A stretch of DNA of 64,000 bases. It comes from SAR324 cluster bacterium (GTDB taxonomy: Bacteria; SAR324; NAC60-12). A model generated the notes under the pieces. The model searched no databases and was not told where the DNA came from. It worked only from the letters and a program-made list of their open reading frames with translations. The position numbers and the translations under genes are program-made. The stretch spans positions 1-64,000 of the forward strand of contig JANQJU010000001.1 of assembly GCA_028281495.1 (NCBI GenBank). Reading direction: 5' to 3'. Positions within the stretch are counted from its first letter, which is position 1. Each line of letters begins with the position of its first letter. Of this stretch, positions 34,790 to 44,572 are shown one piece after another.

Positions 34790-35938
34790 TTAATGGTTTG
34801 CACTCACTGATAGTGTGGAAAGGGCGTTCCGAATTTCCTGGATGACGGAAGGGTCTTGTTCTTCGTTCAAGCGATCCCTAAGTACCTGACGGGCCTCCTC
34901 TGTCTGAATTTGCCCCAATGCCCAAGCAGAATGTAACCGAACCAACGACTCATGATCATGCAATCCCAATCGCAAAGCTGGAATCGCTTCCGGCGCTCCC
35001 CAATTGCCAAGCGCAATTGCAACATTACGCAAAAACCCTCGCCGCTTGGTTCGCTTGATAGGACTTTTCTTAAAACGTTGGCTGAATTCCTCTTGGGTCA
35101 TCCCCATCAAAGAAATCAAATTGGGAGTGACGTTCAAAGGACGCGGTTGGAAACCAGGAAGTGTGGAAACAGGTGCGTTTCGGTTCCAAGGACACACTTC
35201 TTGGCAGATATCACAACCGAATATTCGATTTCCCATTGAAGTGCGTAACTGAGCAGGGATCACATCTTTCAATTCGATGGTCAGGTATGCAATACATTGT
35301 GTTGCATCTACCACCCCTTCTTCAACAATTGCTTCGGTCGGACAGGCATCAATACAAAGGGTGCAACTGCCGCAATCTCCAGAGACCTTGGATCGGGCTT
35401 CTTCAGGTTCAAGAGGAAAATCTAATAAGATTTCTGCAAGAAATAACAAGGAGCCTTTTTTAGGGTGGATGAGCATTGAATTTTTTCCCAACCATCCCAA
35501 CCCCGCTCGTTGTGCATATTCTCGTTCTAATATCGGACCGGTATCCACATAAACCCGTGTATTGGGTTTAGTTGTAACCAAACCTTCGACAAAAGACCGG
35601 AAGCTCTCTAGTTTCTCCCGAACTACCTCGTGGTAGTCATCCCCCCAAGCATAAGAACTAATCACTCCTTTAGAGGGATCGTCGCGCTCCGATTCCGGTA
35701 AATCCAGAGTATGGTAGTTAATACCCAATACAACCAAAGACAGCGCTTCAGGCATAACGTGACGGATGTCTTTCTTTTTCTCTAGATGTTTGTGTAGATA
35801 CCCCATCTTTCCCGCATAACCTTGTGCCAACCACCGTGAATACACCTCAATAGTTTGGCTTGGGGTGACGGGAAATACTCCTACCAAATCGAAATTTAAA
35901 GAATAGGCATGCTGTTTGATTTTTTGGGTGAGACTCAT
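34790..35938 (-). CDS. queG: Epoxyqueuosine reductase QueG
   Basis: 382 residues. The cobalamin-dependent N-terminal domain includes VDTGPILEREYAQRAGLGWLG (split around residues 131-151) and KNSMLIHP. Two 4Fe-4S clusters come from CGSCTLCIDACPTEAI and CDICQEVCPWN. C-terminal HEAT-type repeats (AIPALRLGLHDHESLVRLHSAWALG) bind tRNA. QueG performs the last step of queuosine synthesis, reducing epoxyqueuosine at tRNA position 34. No other que genes are in the window. The gene continues into the ATP-grasp/SMP-30 gene after 11 bp. Confidence 0.95.
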   Translation of the reverse strand: MSLTQKIKQHAYSLNFDLVGVFPVTPSQTIEVYSRWLAQGYAGKMGYLHKHLEKKKDIRHVMPEALSLVVLGINYHTLDLPESERDDPSKGVISSYAWGDDYHEVVREKLESFRSFVEGLVTTKPNTRVYVDTGPILEREYAQRAGLGWLGKNSMLIHPKKGSLLFLAEILLDFPLEPEEARSKVSGDCGSCTLCIDACPTEAIVEEGVVDATQCIAYLTIELKDVIPAQLRTSMGNRIFGCDICQEVCPWNRNAPVSTLPGFQPRPLNVTPNLISLMGMTQEEFSQRFKKSPIKRTKRRGFLRNVAIALGNWGAPEAIPALRLGLHDHESLVRLHSAWALGQIQTEEARQVLRDRLNEEQDPSVIQEIRNALSTLSVSANH

Positions 35939-36053
35939 TTGAAAAACTTGACACCATCTTGGGTTTCATAAGATACGATACGATTTAAGCAGGCCATAGT
36001 GGTTAAAAAACTCCTTACTTCAAATTGAGAAATCAAATACAAGGAAATTGCCC

Positions 36054-36992
36054 ATGCCCTTGAAGATTGTGGTTATTGATCCTCAGGAAAATGCCGAACA
36101 GGTTTACAAAGAGACGTTGGGAAATCGAGGTCACCGCGTTCAGATTTTGCCCTCATCGTCCGACGTCCATAAAGTCTTGAAAACTTCCGTTCGAGACGAG
36201 CAACCAGTCCAACTGATCATCGTTGATGAGACTGCAATCGACGAAGGTACCATAACCCAAAGTGCCTTACGAGAGGAATTCGCTAACAAGCCGATCCTCT
36301 TCATGATGCGGAATCCATCCACTGATACCATCTTAAAATTGGTGGATAGTGACATTTTTATATTCGTCAAACCAATCACAGCAGATACCCTTCGTGAAAA
36401 AGTGAAACTTATCGAAGACCAGGTCAAGTTTCGCGAAAAGGTAGAAAACCAGAGACAATCTACCGAAAGAATTAGTCCGTATTCGCAGGTCTCCACACTT
36501 TCTTTGGCTATTGGAAACCAACCAGACAACATTCCTTTGGCGATCAACTATGTCCTGAACTACCTGGAATTGGTAGGAACCAGTGAAGATGATCTCTTTC
36601 GTGTCAAATTGGGGCTTACTGAAACGATTATTAACGCCATTGCACACGGAAATCTTGAAATGAGCAGTGCAGAATTCAAGGGCGGGCAAAAGAACTTTGC
36701 CAAATGGGATGCAGAATTAGCCAAGCGATCCCAAGACCCATATTACAAAGATCGCAAAGTTCAAATTGATCTGCGTTACACGGCAGGAAAAGAAATTGTG
36801 ATGACCTTGGAAGACAACGGCAACGGATTCGATGTTTCTAAGGTTTTTGGTGAGGAGGCAGGAGAAGTGGAAATGTTTGCCTCTTTCGGGCGCGGCCTCC
36901 AAATGGTCAAGGCCACTGCTGACAGCATCGAGCACAACGAAAAAGGCAACCACGTTACAATCCAATATCTACTTCAATACGACGAAGAGTAG
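36054..36992 (+). CDS. Receiver-like domain fused to an RsbW/SpoIIAB-type serine kinase ATPase domain
   Basis: 312 residues from the ATG at 36054, with AAGGAA 7 nt upstream; the frame's earlier TTG at 36048 is not needed. The first 120 residues are receiver-like: VVIDPQE, LIIVDETAI at the phospho-acceptor position, and IFVKPI. The C-terminal half is an HATPase_c_2 domain: N-box LTETIINAIAHGNLE, TLEDNGNGFD, and FGRGLQMVKA. This domain is found in anti-sigma factors that phosphorylate STAS-domain antagonists. A region of about 35 residues is inserted after the N-box. It converges with the S41 protease gene with a 1-nt gap. A STAS-like protein at 51616-52101 is a possible partner, by inference only. 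Confidence 0.82.
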   Translation: MPLKIVVIDPQENAEQVYKETLGNRGHRVQILPSSSDVHKVLKTSVRDEQPVQLIIVDETAIDEGTITQSALREEFANKPILFMMRNPSTDTILKLVDSDIFIFVKPITADTLREKVKLIEDQVKFREKVENQRQSTERISPYSQVSTLSLAIGNQPDNIPLAINYVLNYLELVGTSEDDLFRVKLGLTETIINAIAHGNLEMSSAEFKGGQKNFAKWDAELAKRSQDPYYKDRKVQIDLRYTAGKEIVMTLEDNGNGFDVSKVFGEEAGEVEMFASFGRGLQMVKATADSIEHNEKGNHVTIQYLLQYDEE

Positions 36993-36993
36993 C

Positions 36994-38478
36994 TTACCGG
37001 AAATCCTGGCGTTTGCGGAACCTCGGATCGATTTTTTGAGGAACGATTCGGGCTTGTGCAACGCTCACACTCACACTCCCAACACTTCCCGTTTCCAAAA
37101 ATTGAATCCCAGCTTCAAGCTGCGGGTCATTGCCCAATTCTACCGGTGAATTGGCTAATACGATATCCGGGGCAACCCCTACATTATGGTACGATACCAT
37201 AGAAGGCGGTAACAGATTGTGTGAAGTCACAAACAATCCGGAACCATCGATCAAATTCAATACATTCTGGCTCACCCCTTTGCCAAATGTGGTTGTGCCA
37301 ATACTGGTAGCAACCGAATAATCTCGAAGAGCGGCTGCTGTAATTTCTGATGCCGATGCTGACGCAGTGTCGAACAATAGGACGAAATTCGAGTTGGAAA
37401 AATTGCTGATATTGGAGGTACTGTAATCGCCTAGATAATCCACAACATTTTTGTCAATGGTTCCATCGGTAATCAGCATAGGGTTCGTTTTTGCAGGGAT
37501 ATCATTATCTATCAAATAATCCACCATCTCCAGTGTTCCAGAAACGCTGCCTCCCCCATTGCCACGCACATCTAGAATCAATTTATTGATTGTTCCAGAA
37601 AATTGAGCCTCCAAGGCTTCAAAATCTTCTTGCACGCGTTCTCCTGTTTTGGTGGTGAACTCTTTTACACGCAAATAGGCCACATCGTTATTGGTTCCCA
37701 TAAGTAAGCCGATGTGCTCCTCAGCTGCCGTAGCGATATCTAAGGTCTGACCATCTCGCTCTACAGTAAGAGTCACTGTTTCTCCCTCTTCGTCAGGGAG
37801 CAACGCAAACGCTTCGTCTGGAGTCAAATTGATCCAAGACACTCCATCACTGGCAATGAGATTATCTCCGACTTTCAAACCATCAAACCAGGCTCGTGAC
37901 AACGTTTCAATAGAACTGATTTTTAGCGGGGTCGAATCGGTGATAATGTTTCCTATGAACTCCGAAGCCCCGAACCCTATCTTGGCACTTTCGCCTGAAA
38001 GCACCGAATTAATTTCTGTGAATTGCTGTGCAGGGAAAAATGAGGTGAATGGATCGTCCTCCTTGAGCACATCCACATAATCTTCTACCGAACTGAATCC
38101 ATCTAGAGAGGAAGGTAGGTTCTCGGAAAATAGATAGAACTGCTGATACAAAAGGCAGGCTTCTGCCAAAATCAGATCAATTGCAGCCCCTGACTGGGTT
38201 TTGCAGGCACTTGTCTCATCTGTGGATAAATAGATAGAGGCCATTTCAGAGGTTGCCGCATTGAGGTCATCTGGAATGGTCAACACAAGAGTGGAATTGC
38301 TACTCGTAATACGATTTTGTGAAATCGTGACATTTCCAATGGTGATGGCATCCGTAGTACCACTAGTAGAACCACTTGAATCATCATCATCGTCGTCACC
38401 ATCCGAGGATGCACAACCAATGACCAAAAGAGAGAAGAGCAAAGGGACCAAAATGAGATGAAAACGTCGAATCCACAT
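36994..38478 (-). CDS. S41-family C-terminal processing protease, lipoprotein
   Basis: 494 residues. The signal peptide ends in lipobox VIGC (Cys22), followed by a SSDGDDDDDDSSG tether. A PDZ domain (RAWFDGLKVGDNLIASDG) precedes the tail-specific protease core: LILDVRGNGGGSVSG, the nucleophile Ser in ASASASEITAAALRDY, and the general-base Lys in TTFGKGVSQ. It would cleave envelope proteins at non-polar C-termini. It starts 4 nt after the stop of the amidase gene, so the two are co-transcribed and may act together on the cell wall. Confidence 0.92.
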   Translation of the reverse strand: MWIRRFHLILVPLLFSLLVIGCASSDGDDDDDDSSGSTSGTTDAITIGNVTISQNRITSSNSTLVLTIPDDLNAATSEMASIYLSTDETSACKTQSGAAIDLILAEACLLYQQFYLFSENLPSSLDGFSSVEDYVDVLKEDDPFTSFFPAQQFTEINSVLSGESAKIGFGASEFIGNIITDSTPLKISSIETLSRAWFDGLKVGDNLIASDGVSWINLTPDEAFALLPDEEGETVTLTVERDGQTLDIATAAEEHIGLLMGTNNDVAYLRVKEFTTKTGERVQEDFEALEAQFSGTINKLILDVRGNGGGSVSGTLEMVDYLIDNDIPAKTNPMLITDGTIDKNVVDYLGDYSTSNISNFSNSNFVLLFDTASASASEITAAALRDYSVATSIGTTTFGKGVSQNVLNLIDGSGLFVTSHNLLPPSMVSYHNVGVAPDIVLANSPVELGNDPQLEAGIQFLETGSVGSVSVSVAQARIVPQKIDPRFRKRQDFR

Positions 38479-38482
38479 ATGT

Positions 38483-40192
38483 TTATCCTCGTATGCGCTG
38501 AATATAATGTTGAATCCCTAAAGCCACTCCTTCCGCGACCACTTTTTGATAACGGGGGTCCTGAAGGCGTTGATTGTCTTTAGGATTGGTAATGAAGGAA
38601 ATTTCGATCAATGCTGCCGGCATGCCGACCAGCAAGACCACAAACGGTGCTTCTTTCACACCCAAGTTTCGGATTTTCGAATGATAGTTTGTATGCACGT
38701 TCGTGATCAACTGCTCATGGATGGCATTTGCCAACATGGTAGAATGGGTGGAATGAGACACACTCAACAGATCTCGAAGAATCACGCTAAAATTTTGCAA
38801 GCCTTGATCACTCATCGCATTCTCACGAATGGCCAACTTCCGAGAGGTTTCATTGCTTGTCACATCCAGAAAATAGGTTTCAATCCCCTGAACTTTCTTT
38901 TCAGGGTGTGCATTGGCATGCAAGGAGATAAAGAGATCTCCGTTGTACTGTCTCGCCAAAGCCGACCGCTCTGCAATCGAAACAAAGCGGTCTGTTTGTC
39001 TCGTTAGAAAGACATCCAGATCTGTTGTTTCTTGCAGCTTTTGCCTCAACATGAGGGCAACTGATAACACGACATCTTTTTCTTGAATACCAAAGCTGAT
39101 CGCCCCGGGATCTTTCCCGCCATGTCCCGGATCAATAATAATCCGCTGCACTTCAGAAGTCGAGGAGGTAGTTTGAGGTGTGAGGGCAATTGTTGATTCC
39201 TTTACATTCGTCACGGGCAAAGGGGGCTGGGTTCTTGGACTGATTTCTATGGTAATGAGATGCTGATGAGCAATTTCATAGTCGATCACTCGGAAGGGGG
39301 CGTTTTCTTTTAAAATGAAAGAAAGTCGGGTGATTCGAGAATTGATGGGGCGCAGTTCGACTTTGGACAAGAGACTGGAGCTTTCTTTCAACATAGGTTC
39401 GAGGGACGCAGCCAATTCGGTGTCCAGTAAGTCTAAGTAAAAAGCGTGAGGATGCATCTTTTTTTCACGCGGCGATTGCGGCAATTCTCCATAAATATAG
39501 GGAATGGGTCGATCCAGATTCATAACGATTCGTGCCCAGCGAGGCGTAGACCAGTATTGGGCTAACAACAGTTGACCTTTGGGCAATTTTCTAGATTTTT
39601 CAATCGTGAGTCCTCCCTGCACTCGGCTGAGTTTTGAAGGAAGGGTCGTTGTCGGAATGGTTGCCGGTAGATCGATCTCTGGAAGTTGAGTTTTATACAA
39701 GGCCTCGATTCTTTGTAATGCTAAAAATTTTTGATCACCATCGTACATTTCTGGAACCTTCCGATATTCCAGAAGAGCTAGCATCGGTTCCTGTTTGTCC
39801 TCTTCAAAAATTTTTCCAATAATAAACTGGCTGTCATCGACCAAAGTTGACTGAGGGTAGGATTGAATCACATGCCGGAATGCACGAATGCTGCGGTTGA
39901 GATAAACCTCTTGCTGCGTCAAATGGAAAAGAATTCGATAGATTTTCCCGATACGGAATAAGGAGTGACCGGCTTTTGGATGGGCTGGATAGCTATTGTG
40001 AAGACGCTCAAACTCGCTTATTAAGCTGAACCACTGATTTTGAGTTGAGGACTTCTTACGGTGCAAGCTTAGCAACTGACGGTATTTTTGATCATTTTTT
40101 TGAAACCACTCCCCCGGTCGATCAGCCCAAGCAACGGAGATGGTGCCTACTTCCAAAATCAGAAGGCAAAGAATAAGAATCGAAGTCTTCAT
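38483..40192 (-). CDS. N-acetylmuramoyl-L-alanine amidase with AMIN and TPR-like regions (AmiC type)
   Basis: 569 residues from the ATG at 40192 (GGAAG upstream); the frame extends to 40228. A signal peptide ends at VAWA. Residues 30-150 are TPR-like helices. An AMIN-type domain follows (YWSTPRWARIVMNLDRP). The zinc amidase domain has IIDPGHGGKDPGA (first His), the second ligand Glu in KDVVLSVAL or neighbours, FISLHANAH (third His) and the catalytic Glu in AALIEISFITN. It cuts the peptide from MurNAc during cell division. The operon partner is the S41 protease 4 nt downstream. Confidence 0.93.
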   Translation of the reverse strand: MKTSILILCLLILEVGTISVAWADRPGEWFQKNDQKYRQLLSLHRKKSSTQNQWFSLISEFERLHNSYPAHPKAGHSLFRIGKIYRILFHLTQQEVYLNRSIRAFRHVIQSYPQSTLVDDSQFIIGKIFEEDKQEPMLALLEYRKVPEMYDGDQKFLALQRIEALYKTQLPEIDLPATIPTTTLPSKLSRVQGGLTIEKSRKLPKGQLLLAQYWSTPRWARIVMNLDRPIPYIYGELPQSPREKKMHPHAFYLDLLDTELAASLEPMLKESSSLLSKVELRPINSRITRLSFILKENAPFRVIDYEIAHQHLITIEISPRTQPPLPVTNVKESTIALTPQTTSSTSEVQRIIIDPGHGGKDPGAISFGIQEKDVVLSVALMLRQKLQETTDLDVFLTRQTDRFVSIAERSALARQYNGDLFISLHANAHPEKKVQGIETYFLDVTSNETSRKLAIRENAMSDQGLQNFSVILRDLLSVSHSTHSTMLANAIHEQLITNVHTNYHSKIRNLGVKEAPFVVLLVGMPAALIEISFITNPKDNQRLQDPRYQKVVAEGVALGIQHYIQRIRG

Positions 40193-40358
40193 ACGGGGGC
40201 GCACTTCCTTGTGGAGAAACAGAAACACCTTGTGGAGGAAAGAAATACTGAATCACAACCGTCTATTCAGTAATGCTTTCTTTGAGTATCGTCAAATCAA
40301 CCCTCCAAGACGCATCATGAGCTGCATTGTATCACAAGATGCACATTTACACATGTCT

Positions 40359-40694
40359 TCATTGAGAAGACACGGTGACAGTATCTCGAACCGTATCTTT
40401 TTCACCGTCTCGAAACGCTTCGGCCCGAAAGACATAGAGTCCCGCCACGTTTATCGTAACTTGACAAGCTGGTTTGCCCCCACAAATTTTCCCGGTACCT
40501 TCTTGAATAACTCGGATACGGTCTCCATCGGATTTTGTCGCATCGACAGTGAAAGTCTCCCCAACTACCGGATTCGGATTGGATATGGTCATCCTCGCAC
40601 TGGGTTTGTCTACGTTTTCAAAAGCACAACTTTGGAGCACTCCAAAACTCGTTATTACGGCCCCCAAAATTCCTAATTTGGTCATTCCTCGCAT
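40359..40694 (-). CDS. Small PKD-like lipoprotein
   Basis: 111 residues from the ATG at 40694, preceded by GGAGAGG. Other in-frame ATGs lie at 40730, 40712 and 40685. A lipobox LQSC is followed by one PKD/Ig-like domain: MTISNPNPVVGETFTVDAT, an acidic SDGDRI, VTINVAGLYVFRAEAF, and VRDTVTV. One Cys pair (ICGGKPAC) may form a disulfide. Such domains mediate protein or glycan binding at the surface. It is 166 bp upstream of the amidase gene on the same strand. Confidence 0.7.
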   Translation of the reverse strand: MRGMTKLGILGAVITSFGVLQSCAFENVDKPSARMTISNPNPVVGETFTVDATKSDGDRIRVIQEGTGKICGGKPACQVTINVAGLYVFRAEAFRDGEKDTVRDTVTVSSQ

Positions 40695-40757
40695 ACCTCT
40701 CCATTCTTCAATCATGCTAACTCGAATCAATTTATTTCAGAAAATTGTGATCAGATT

Positions 40758-40909
40758 TTAAAGCTCTCCCTTTAGGATTCGTTCAGCTTCTTTTATAGGA
40801 TATTGCCAATCGGTACCTGGTTCGATATTGCTTGTGTTAAAGCCAATATTTCCTCTACTTTTTGCAATTCATTAACCAATATTGACGAATCCCGAAAAAT
40901 AGTTAGCAA
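40758..40909 (-). pseudogene. Possible frameshifted remnant upstream of the PKD lipoprotein
   Basis: Two overlapping reverse-strand frames read like protein. One, from a TTG at 40909, gives LVNELQKVEEILALTQ. The other gives GFNTSNIEPGTDWQYPIKEA and ends ERILKGEL at the stop 40758-40760. A single frameshift near 40845 would fuse them into one helical C-terminal fragment. There is no ATG or ribosome site. I do not recognise a family; chance is possible. Confidence 0.25.
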
Positions 40910-41001
40910 TCAATTCCGAAAAAGCGAATTACTGGAAAAAACAAAAGTTTATCGATATATTGCTGAGTAAAAACAACAAAAATCCAACAAACTAAGGTGC
41001 G

Positions 41002-42942
41002 ATGACTGGGCAAACACTCATGAAAATCTACCAATCGAAACGGATTCGTGTTGCCTTAACCCTGGGAATCGTCTTTCTGTATCTTCTTCTTTTTTTCCCC
41101 GGTTATTTATTGATGGGGACCGATGTGAGTTTGTTTGGCATCATCCCCGTGTTTTTCCTCGGTGGTCTTTGGGGGCTTCGATGGGGACTCGCTATTGGAT
41201 TGTTGTGCCTTCCCCTCAACCTCACACTATTTGGTCTTGCACAGATTGCCGGTTTTTCGGAATTTTTAGCCGGCACCGCTCCGTTAAAACATTGGATCCT
41301 ATTGGCAGTGATGGGGGGCCTTTGCGGATGGGTGAGTGAGCTGCAAAGACGAGTCTGGGAAGAAACTGCCATTCGCCAACAATTGGAGGAAGATGCAGCA
41401 CTTTCTTTGAGAAGTAGCGAAGAGCGTTGGAAAGATTTGATGGCCAATTCACCAGACTTCATCGTCATGTGCGATCGAGAAGGCACCATCCTGTTTGCCA
41501 ACCGCTCCAACCTGGGGCAATCCGTCGAAGATTTGGTGGGCACTACCATTTTTGACTACCTCCCTCCAGACGAACATGAGGCCACCCGAAAACGCTTGGA
41601 ACGTGTGTTTACTCAACAAGAAGCAGAAACGCATGACATGGCAATTATCGAGCAAAACGGTGACACGCTTTATTACCGTAATCGAGTTTGGCCCGTCTAT
41701 CATGACGACATGGTCATTGCGGTGGGCAACATTGCAGCCGACATCACCGACCGCTTAAAAGCAGAGCACGAACTGATTGCCTCTAAAGAACGTGCTGAAG
41801 AAATGAGCCGTCTGAAAAGTCATTTTCTGGCGAATATGAGCCATGAAATCCGAACGCCAATGAACGGTATTATTGGGTTCGCATCAATTTTAGAAAGCCA
41901 ATTGGTCGACCCCAAACTCAGGGCTTATGCCAACCGGATTTTCCGTAGCGGAAACCGCTTGCTCCATACGATTAATGAAATTTTGGATTTGTCCAAAATG
42001 CAATCGGGGAAGCAGGAATTGACCTTGGAACCATTAGACATTGTCCGGGAAGCCCATTCCAATGTGTCATTGCTCGAACCACTGGCGGTGGAAAAAGGCC
42101 TGGAAATTAAAGTTCACTCTCACCACGCAAAAATCGAAGCTTATTTAGATTCCAATGCTTTGAGTAAAATCCTCAATAACTTGGTGGGCAATGCGATTAA
42201 ATTCACTCAAGAAGGTTCAATTAAAATTGAGTTGGATCGAGAAGATGAAGCCCATCGTTCTTGGGTGTTCGTTCGTATCGCAGATACCGGAATTGGTATC
42301 AGCCCCGATTTTTTGCCGCATATTTTCGACGAGTTCAAACAAGAAAGCAGTGGCTACGACCGCAACTTCGAGGGCAATGGATTGGGGCTGACGATTGCTC
42401 GACAGCTCGTTGAGTTGATGAACGGTTCGATTTCTGTAGAAAGTGTGAAAAACAAACACACGATTTTCACGATCCAATTCCCGGCTGCCCGGCTTGCGCC
42501 TCAACCCACATATTCCAAGGTATTGTCTCAAGACACCGCAGAGGGCCTCCCTTCTGCTTTATTCTCTGCATCCAATGAAAAACCACGAGTCCTCCTCGTT
42601 GAAGACGACCCGGATAATCAAGAACTCACTCGATTGTATCTCACCGGGATGTGCCATCTCGATGTGGCATTCAGTGGAGACAAAGCCTTGGAATTTGCGA
42701 AGCAACGCCTTTACGATGCCGTTTTGCTTGATATCAACTTGGGAATCGGCATGGACGGGATCGAAATCGCTCAACACTTGCGCCAGCTTCCCAGTTACGC
42801 ACGCACCCCCTTGATTGCCTTCACCGCTTACACCATGAAAGGAGACCGCGAACGGTTTGTTCAGGCTGGGTTTGACGATCACCTTTCAAAACCCTATACC
42901 CGCGACGACTTAAGAGACCTCATCGAAAAAATGGTGCACTGA
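41002..42942 (+). CDS. Hybrid histidine kinase: four-helix membrane domain-PAS-HisKA-HATPase-REC
   Basis: 646 residues. The N-terminal 125 residues form about four membrane helices (LGIVFLYLLLFFPGYLLM; LFGIIPVFFLGGLWGL; GLAIGLLCLPLNLTLF; LLAVMGGLCGWVSEL) with little periplasmic exposure. A PAS domain follows (SPDFIVMCDREGTILFANRS). The kinase core has H-box NMSHEIRTPMNG (His281), N-box ILNNLVGNAIKF, and boxes DTGIGIS and GNGLGLTIA. The receiver has Asp577 (LLDINLGIGMDG) and Lys in HLSKPYT. A membrane-embedded sensor plus PAS suggests sensing of membrane, redox or small-molecule state. It stands alone, with AAGGTGCG before the ATG. Confidence 0.92.
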   Translation: MTGQTLMKIYQSKRIRVALTLGIVFLYLLLFFPGYLLMGTDVSLFGIIPVFFLGGLWGLRWGLAIGLLCLPLNLTLFGLAQIAGFSEFLAGTAPLKHWILLAVMGGLCGWVSELQRRVWEETAIRQQLEEDAALSLRSSEERWKDLMANSPDFIVMCDREGTILFANRSNLGQSVEDLVGTTIFDYLPPDEHEATRKRLERVFTQQEAETHDMAIIEQNGDTLYYRNRVWPVYHDDMVIAVGNIAADITDRLKAEHELIASKERAEEMSRLKSHFLANMSHEIRTPMNGIIGFASILESQLVDPKLRAYANRIFRSGNRLLHTINEILDLSKMQSGKQELTLEPLDIVREAHSNVSLLEPLAVEKGLEIKVHSHHAKIEAYLDSNALSKILNNLVGNAIKFTQEGSIKIELDREDEAHRSWVFVRIADTGIGISPDFLPHIFDEFKQESSGYDRNFEGNGLGLTIARQLVELMNGSISVESVKNKHTIFTIQFPAARLAPQPTYSKVLSQDTAEGLPSALFSASNEKPRVLLVEDDPDNQELTRLYLTGMCHLDVAFSGDKALEFAKQRLYDAVLLDINLGIGMDGIEIAQHLRQLPSYARTPLIAFTAYTMKGDRERFVQAGFDDHLSKPYTRDDLRDLIEKMVH

Positions 42943-42970
42943 CCTGAGTTCCCTTGTCCTGATTGCTTCT

Positions 42971-44572
42971 TCAAAAATTATATTCTAGCTCAGCAGACAA
43001 CCGGCTCTCATCTCTCAGCAATCCAAAAAAAGTATTGGGATCATGAGCATCAAACCAAGCAAAGTCAACCGTGGTTGACCAATGATCGGTAATATCATAG
43101 GTCACTTCAGTACGATGTAAGGCTTCTTCATCTTGTATTTGAAAAAAGACGATATACTGTGCATCCAAGGTGTCGTGCAGGAAAGACTTGGACCAGCTGG
43201 CATAAACGGCACTTTCATCTCGACGTATCCCAGAAATCTCATCGGTCCAATCCACAACACGTTGATTAGAAAGTTCTACCGAGACGGTATAGGCTCCATT
43301 CGCATCGTAGTCGAACCCAGCCGCTAAATCGAAGACATTGCGTTCAATCAAGCCATCGCTTTTTAGCAAATCGATCCGATTGAAGCGGCGCGGAAACTTA
43401 ACTGCAATTTCCGCCTTCCATAAAAAGTTACCTTGGCTGAAATTGGCTCCCCCCCCCACCATATTGAATCGCGGAAACTCAGGATCTAAAGTCAACTCCG
43501 GTGGCGCTCCGGCAAACCCTTTCGACTTGAAGACAGGTGTATCTTCAATCAAGTGGGCTGCCATTAACGCAAAATCATTGGGTCCGAAGGTTTGTGCCCA
43601 TCGTGCTCCAACTTCCATATCCAGAAGGGAAAAGTCCGGTTGCTCTTCGGACTTCACACGGATGCCTGGCTGATCTTTCAACCGAGGCAGCGCATAGGGA
43701 TGTCCTGGACGTGCAATTTCGTTGGTTTGCGGATCTGGATTGAACACCAGGGTCCATTGCCCACTATCCGCATAATGATCTACCGTGAGCATCACCTGGC
43801 CGATTCGTGAGTCTTCTACAGGTCCAAACACCGCTTCTGTGAGATCGCGGGGGCTGATCACATCGGTCACCTCAGCTCCATCCGCTTTCCCCCACACTAC
43901 AATTTGCTTGCCTACTTTGAAACTTGTGGACCCTGCATTCCACTGCCAATAAAACTCTCGGACGTTATCCACAAAGCGGTACCGCCTTCCAGTTATGTTG
44001 GGATAGTCATGAGTGTCATAAACGAAGTCATAGGCGACCTTCCCATCGAATCGGAAAAAATGTTTGGAAGCCACCAATCGCTCCCATTGCACCCGCAACG
44101 AAGACCGATTGGCAACCGCTTCCTGAGGCTCTTCCATTCGGTATGCTAAGGCATGACGGGCCGTAAAATGAGATTCATCAACAAACGGTTCCCACAGCAT
44201 TCGCTCCGGCTCACTACTCGCCAAATTTTCCTCGGCCACATCCTCCATATCGATTTCTGGATCTTCGAAATCGAGTGAATCGACCGATTCATCCGTATCC
44301 AAGGTTTCTGCGGAAGCCTCCATATCGATTTCGGTTTCCTCGTCGTCAATCGATACCTCACCGGAATCCCAGTCTTCTTCAAACTCAATTTCAGCATCTT
44401 CGTCATCAATGGATTCAGAATCGACTCCTATGCTTTCTTCGAATTCAATCTCGGGTTCGTCGGGGTCAAGATCATCTTGGGAAAAGGCAGATCCGTATCC
44501 CGCCACCGCTATTGCAGCAGACAATGCAATGATCCGAAGTCGAAGAAAGCCAGCTCTCCAGAAGTGTTTCAT
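42971..44572 (-). CDS. Outer-membrane beta-barrel protein with acidic repeats (DUF1302-like)
   Basis: 533 residues from the ATG at 44572, which overlaps the upstream stop as ATGA. The open frame to 44746 lies over the upstream gene. Signal peptide to AFS-QDD. Residues 33-121 are an acidic repeat region with four related units: PEIEFEES, AEIEFEED, TEIDMEAS and PEIDMEDV, separated by SIDDED-like spacers. The rest is barrel-like, with alternating aromatic strands: FYWQWNAGSTSFKVGKQ, VVWGKADGAEVTDVISPRDLT, FNMVGGGANFSQGNFLWKAE and a terminal aromatic residue (ELEYNF). The barrel resembles DUF1302 proteins that pair with COG1033 RND exporters. It is the last gene of the RND operon. Confidence 0.8.
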   Translation of the reverse strand: MKHFWRAGFLRLRIIALSAAIAVAGYGSAFSQDDLDPDEPEIEFEESIGVDSESIDDEDAEIEFEEDWDSGEVSIDDEETEIDMEASAETLDTDESVDSLDFEDPEIDMEDVAEENLASSEPERMLWEPFVDESHFTARHALAYRMEEPQEAVANRSSLRVQWERLVASKHFFRFDGKVAYDFVYDTHDYPNITGRRYRFVDNVREFYWQWNAGSTSFKVGKQIVVWGKADGAEVTDVISPRDLTEAVFGPVEDSRIGQVMLTVDHYADSGQWTLVFNPDPQTNEIARPGHPYALPRLKDQPGIRVKSEEQPDFSLLDMEVGARWAQTFGPNDFALMAAHLIEDTPVFKSKGFAGAPPELTLDPEFPRFNMVGGGANFSQGNFLWKAEIAVKFPRRFNRIDLLKSDGLIERNVFDLAAGFDYDANGAYTVSVELSNQRVVDWTDEISGIRRDESAVYASWSKSFLHDTLDAQYIVFFQIQDEEALHRTEVTYDITDHWSTTVDFAWFDAHDPNTFFGLLRDESRLSAELEYNF

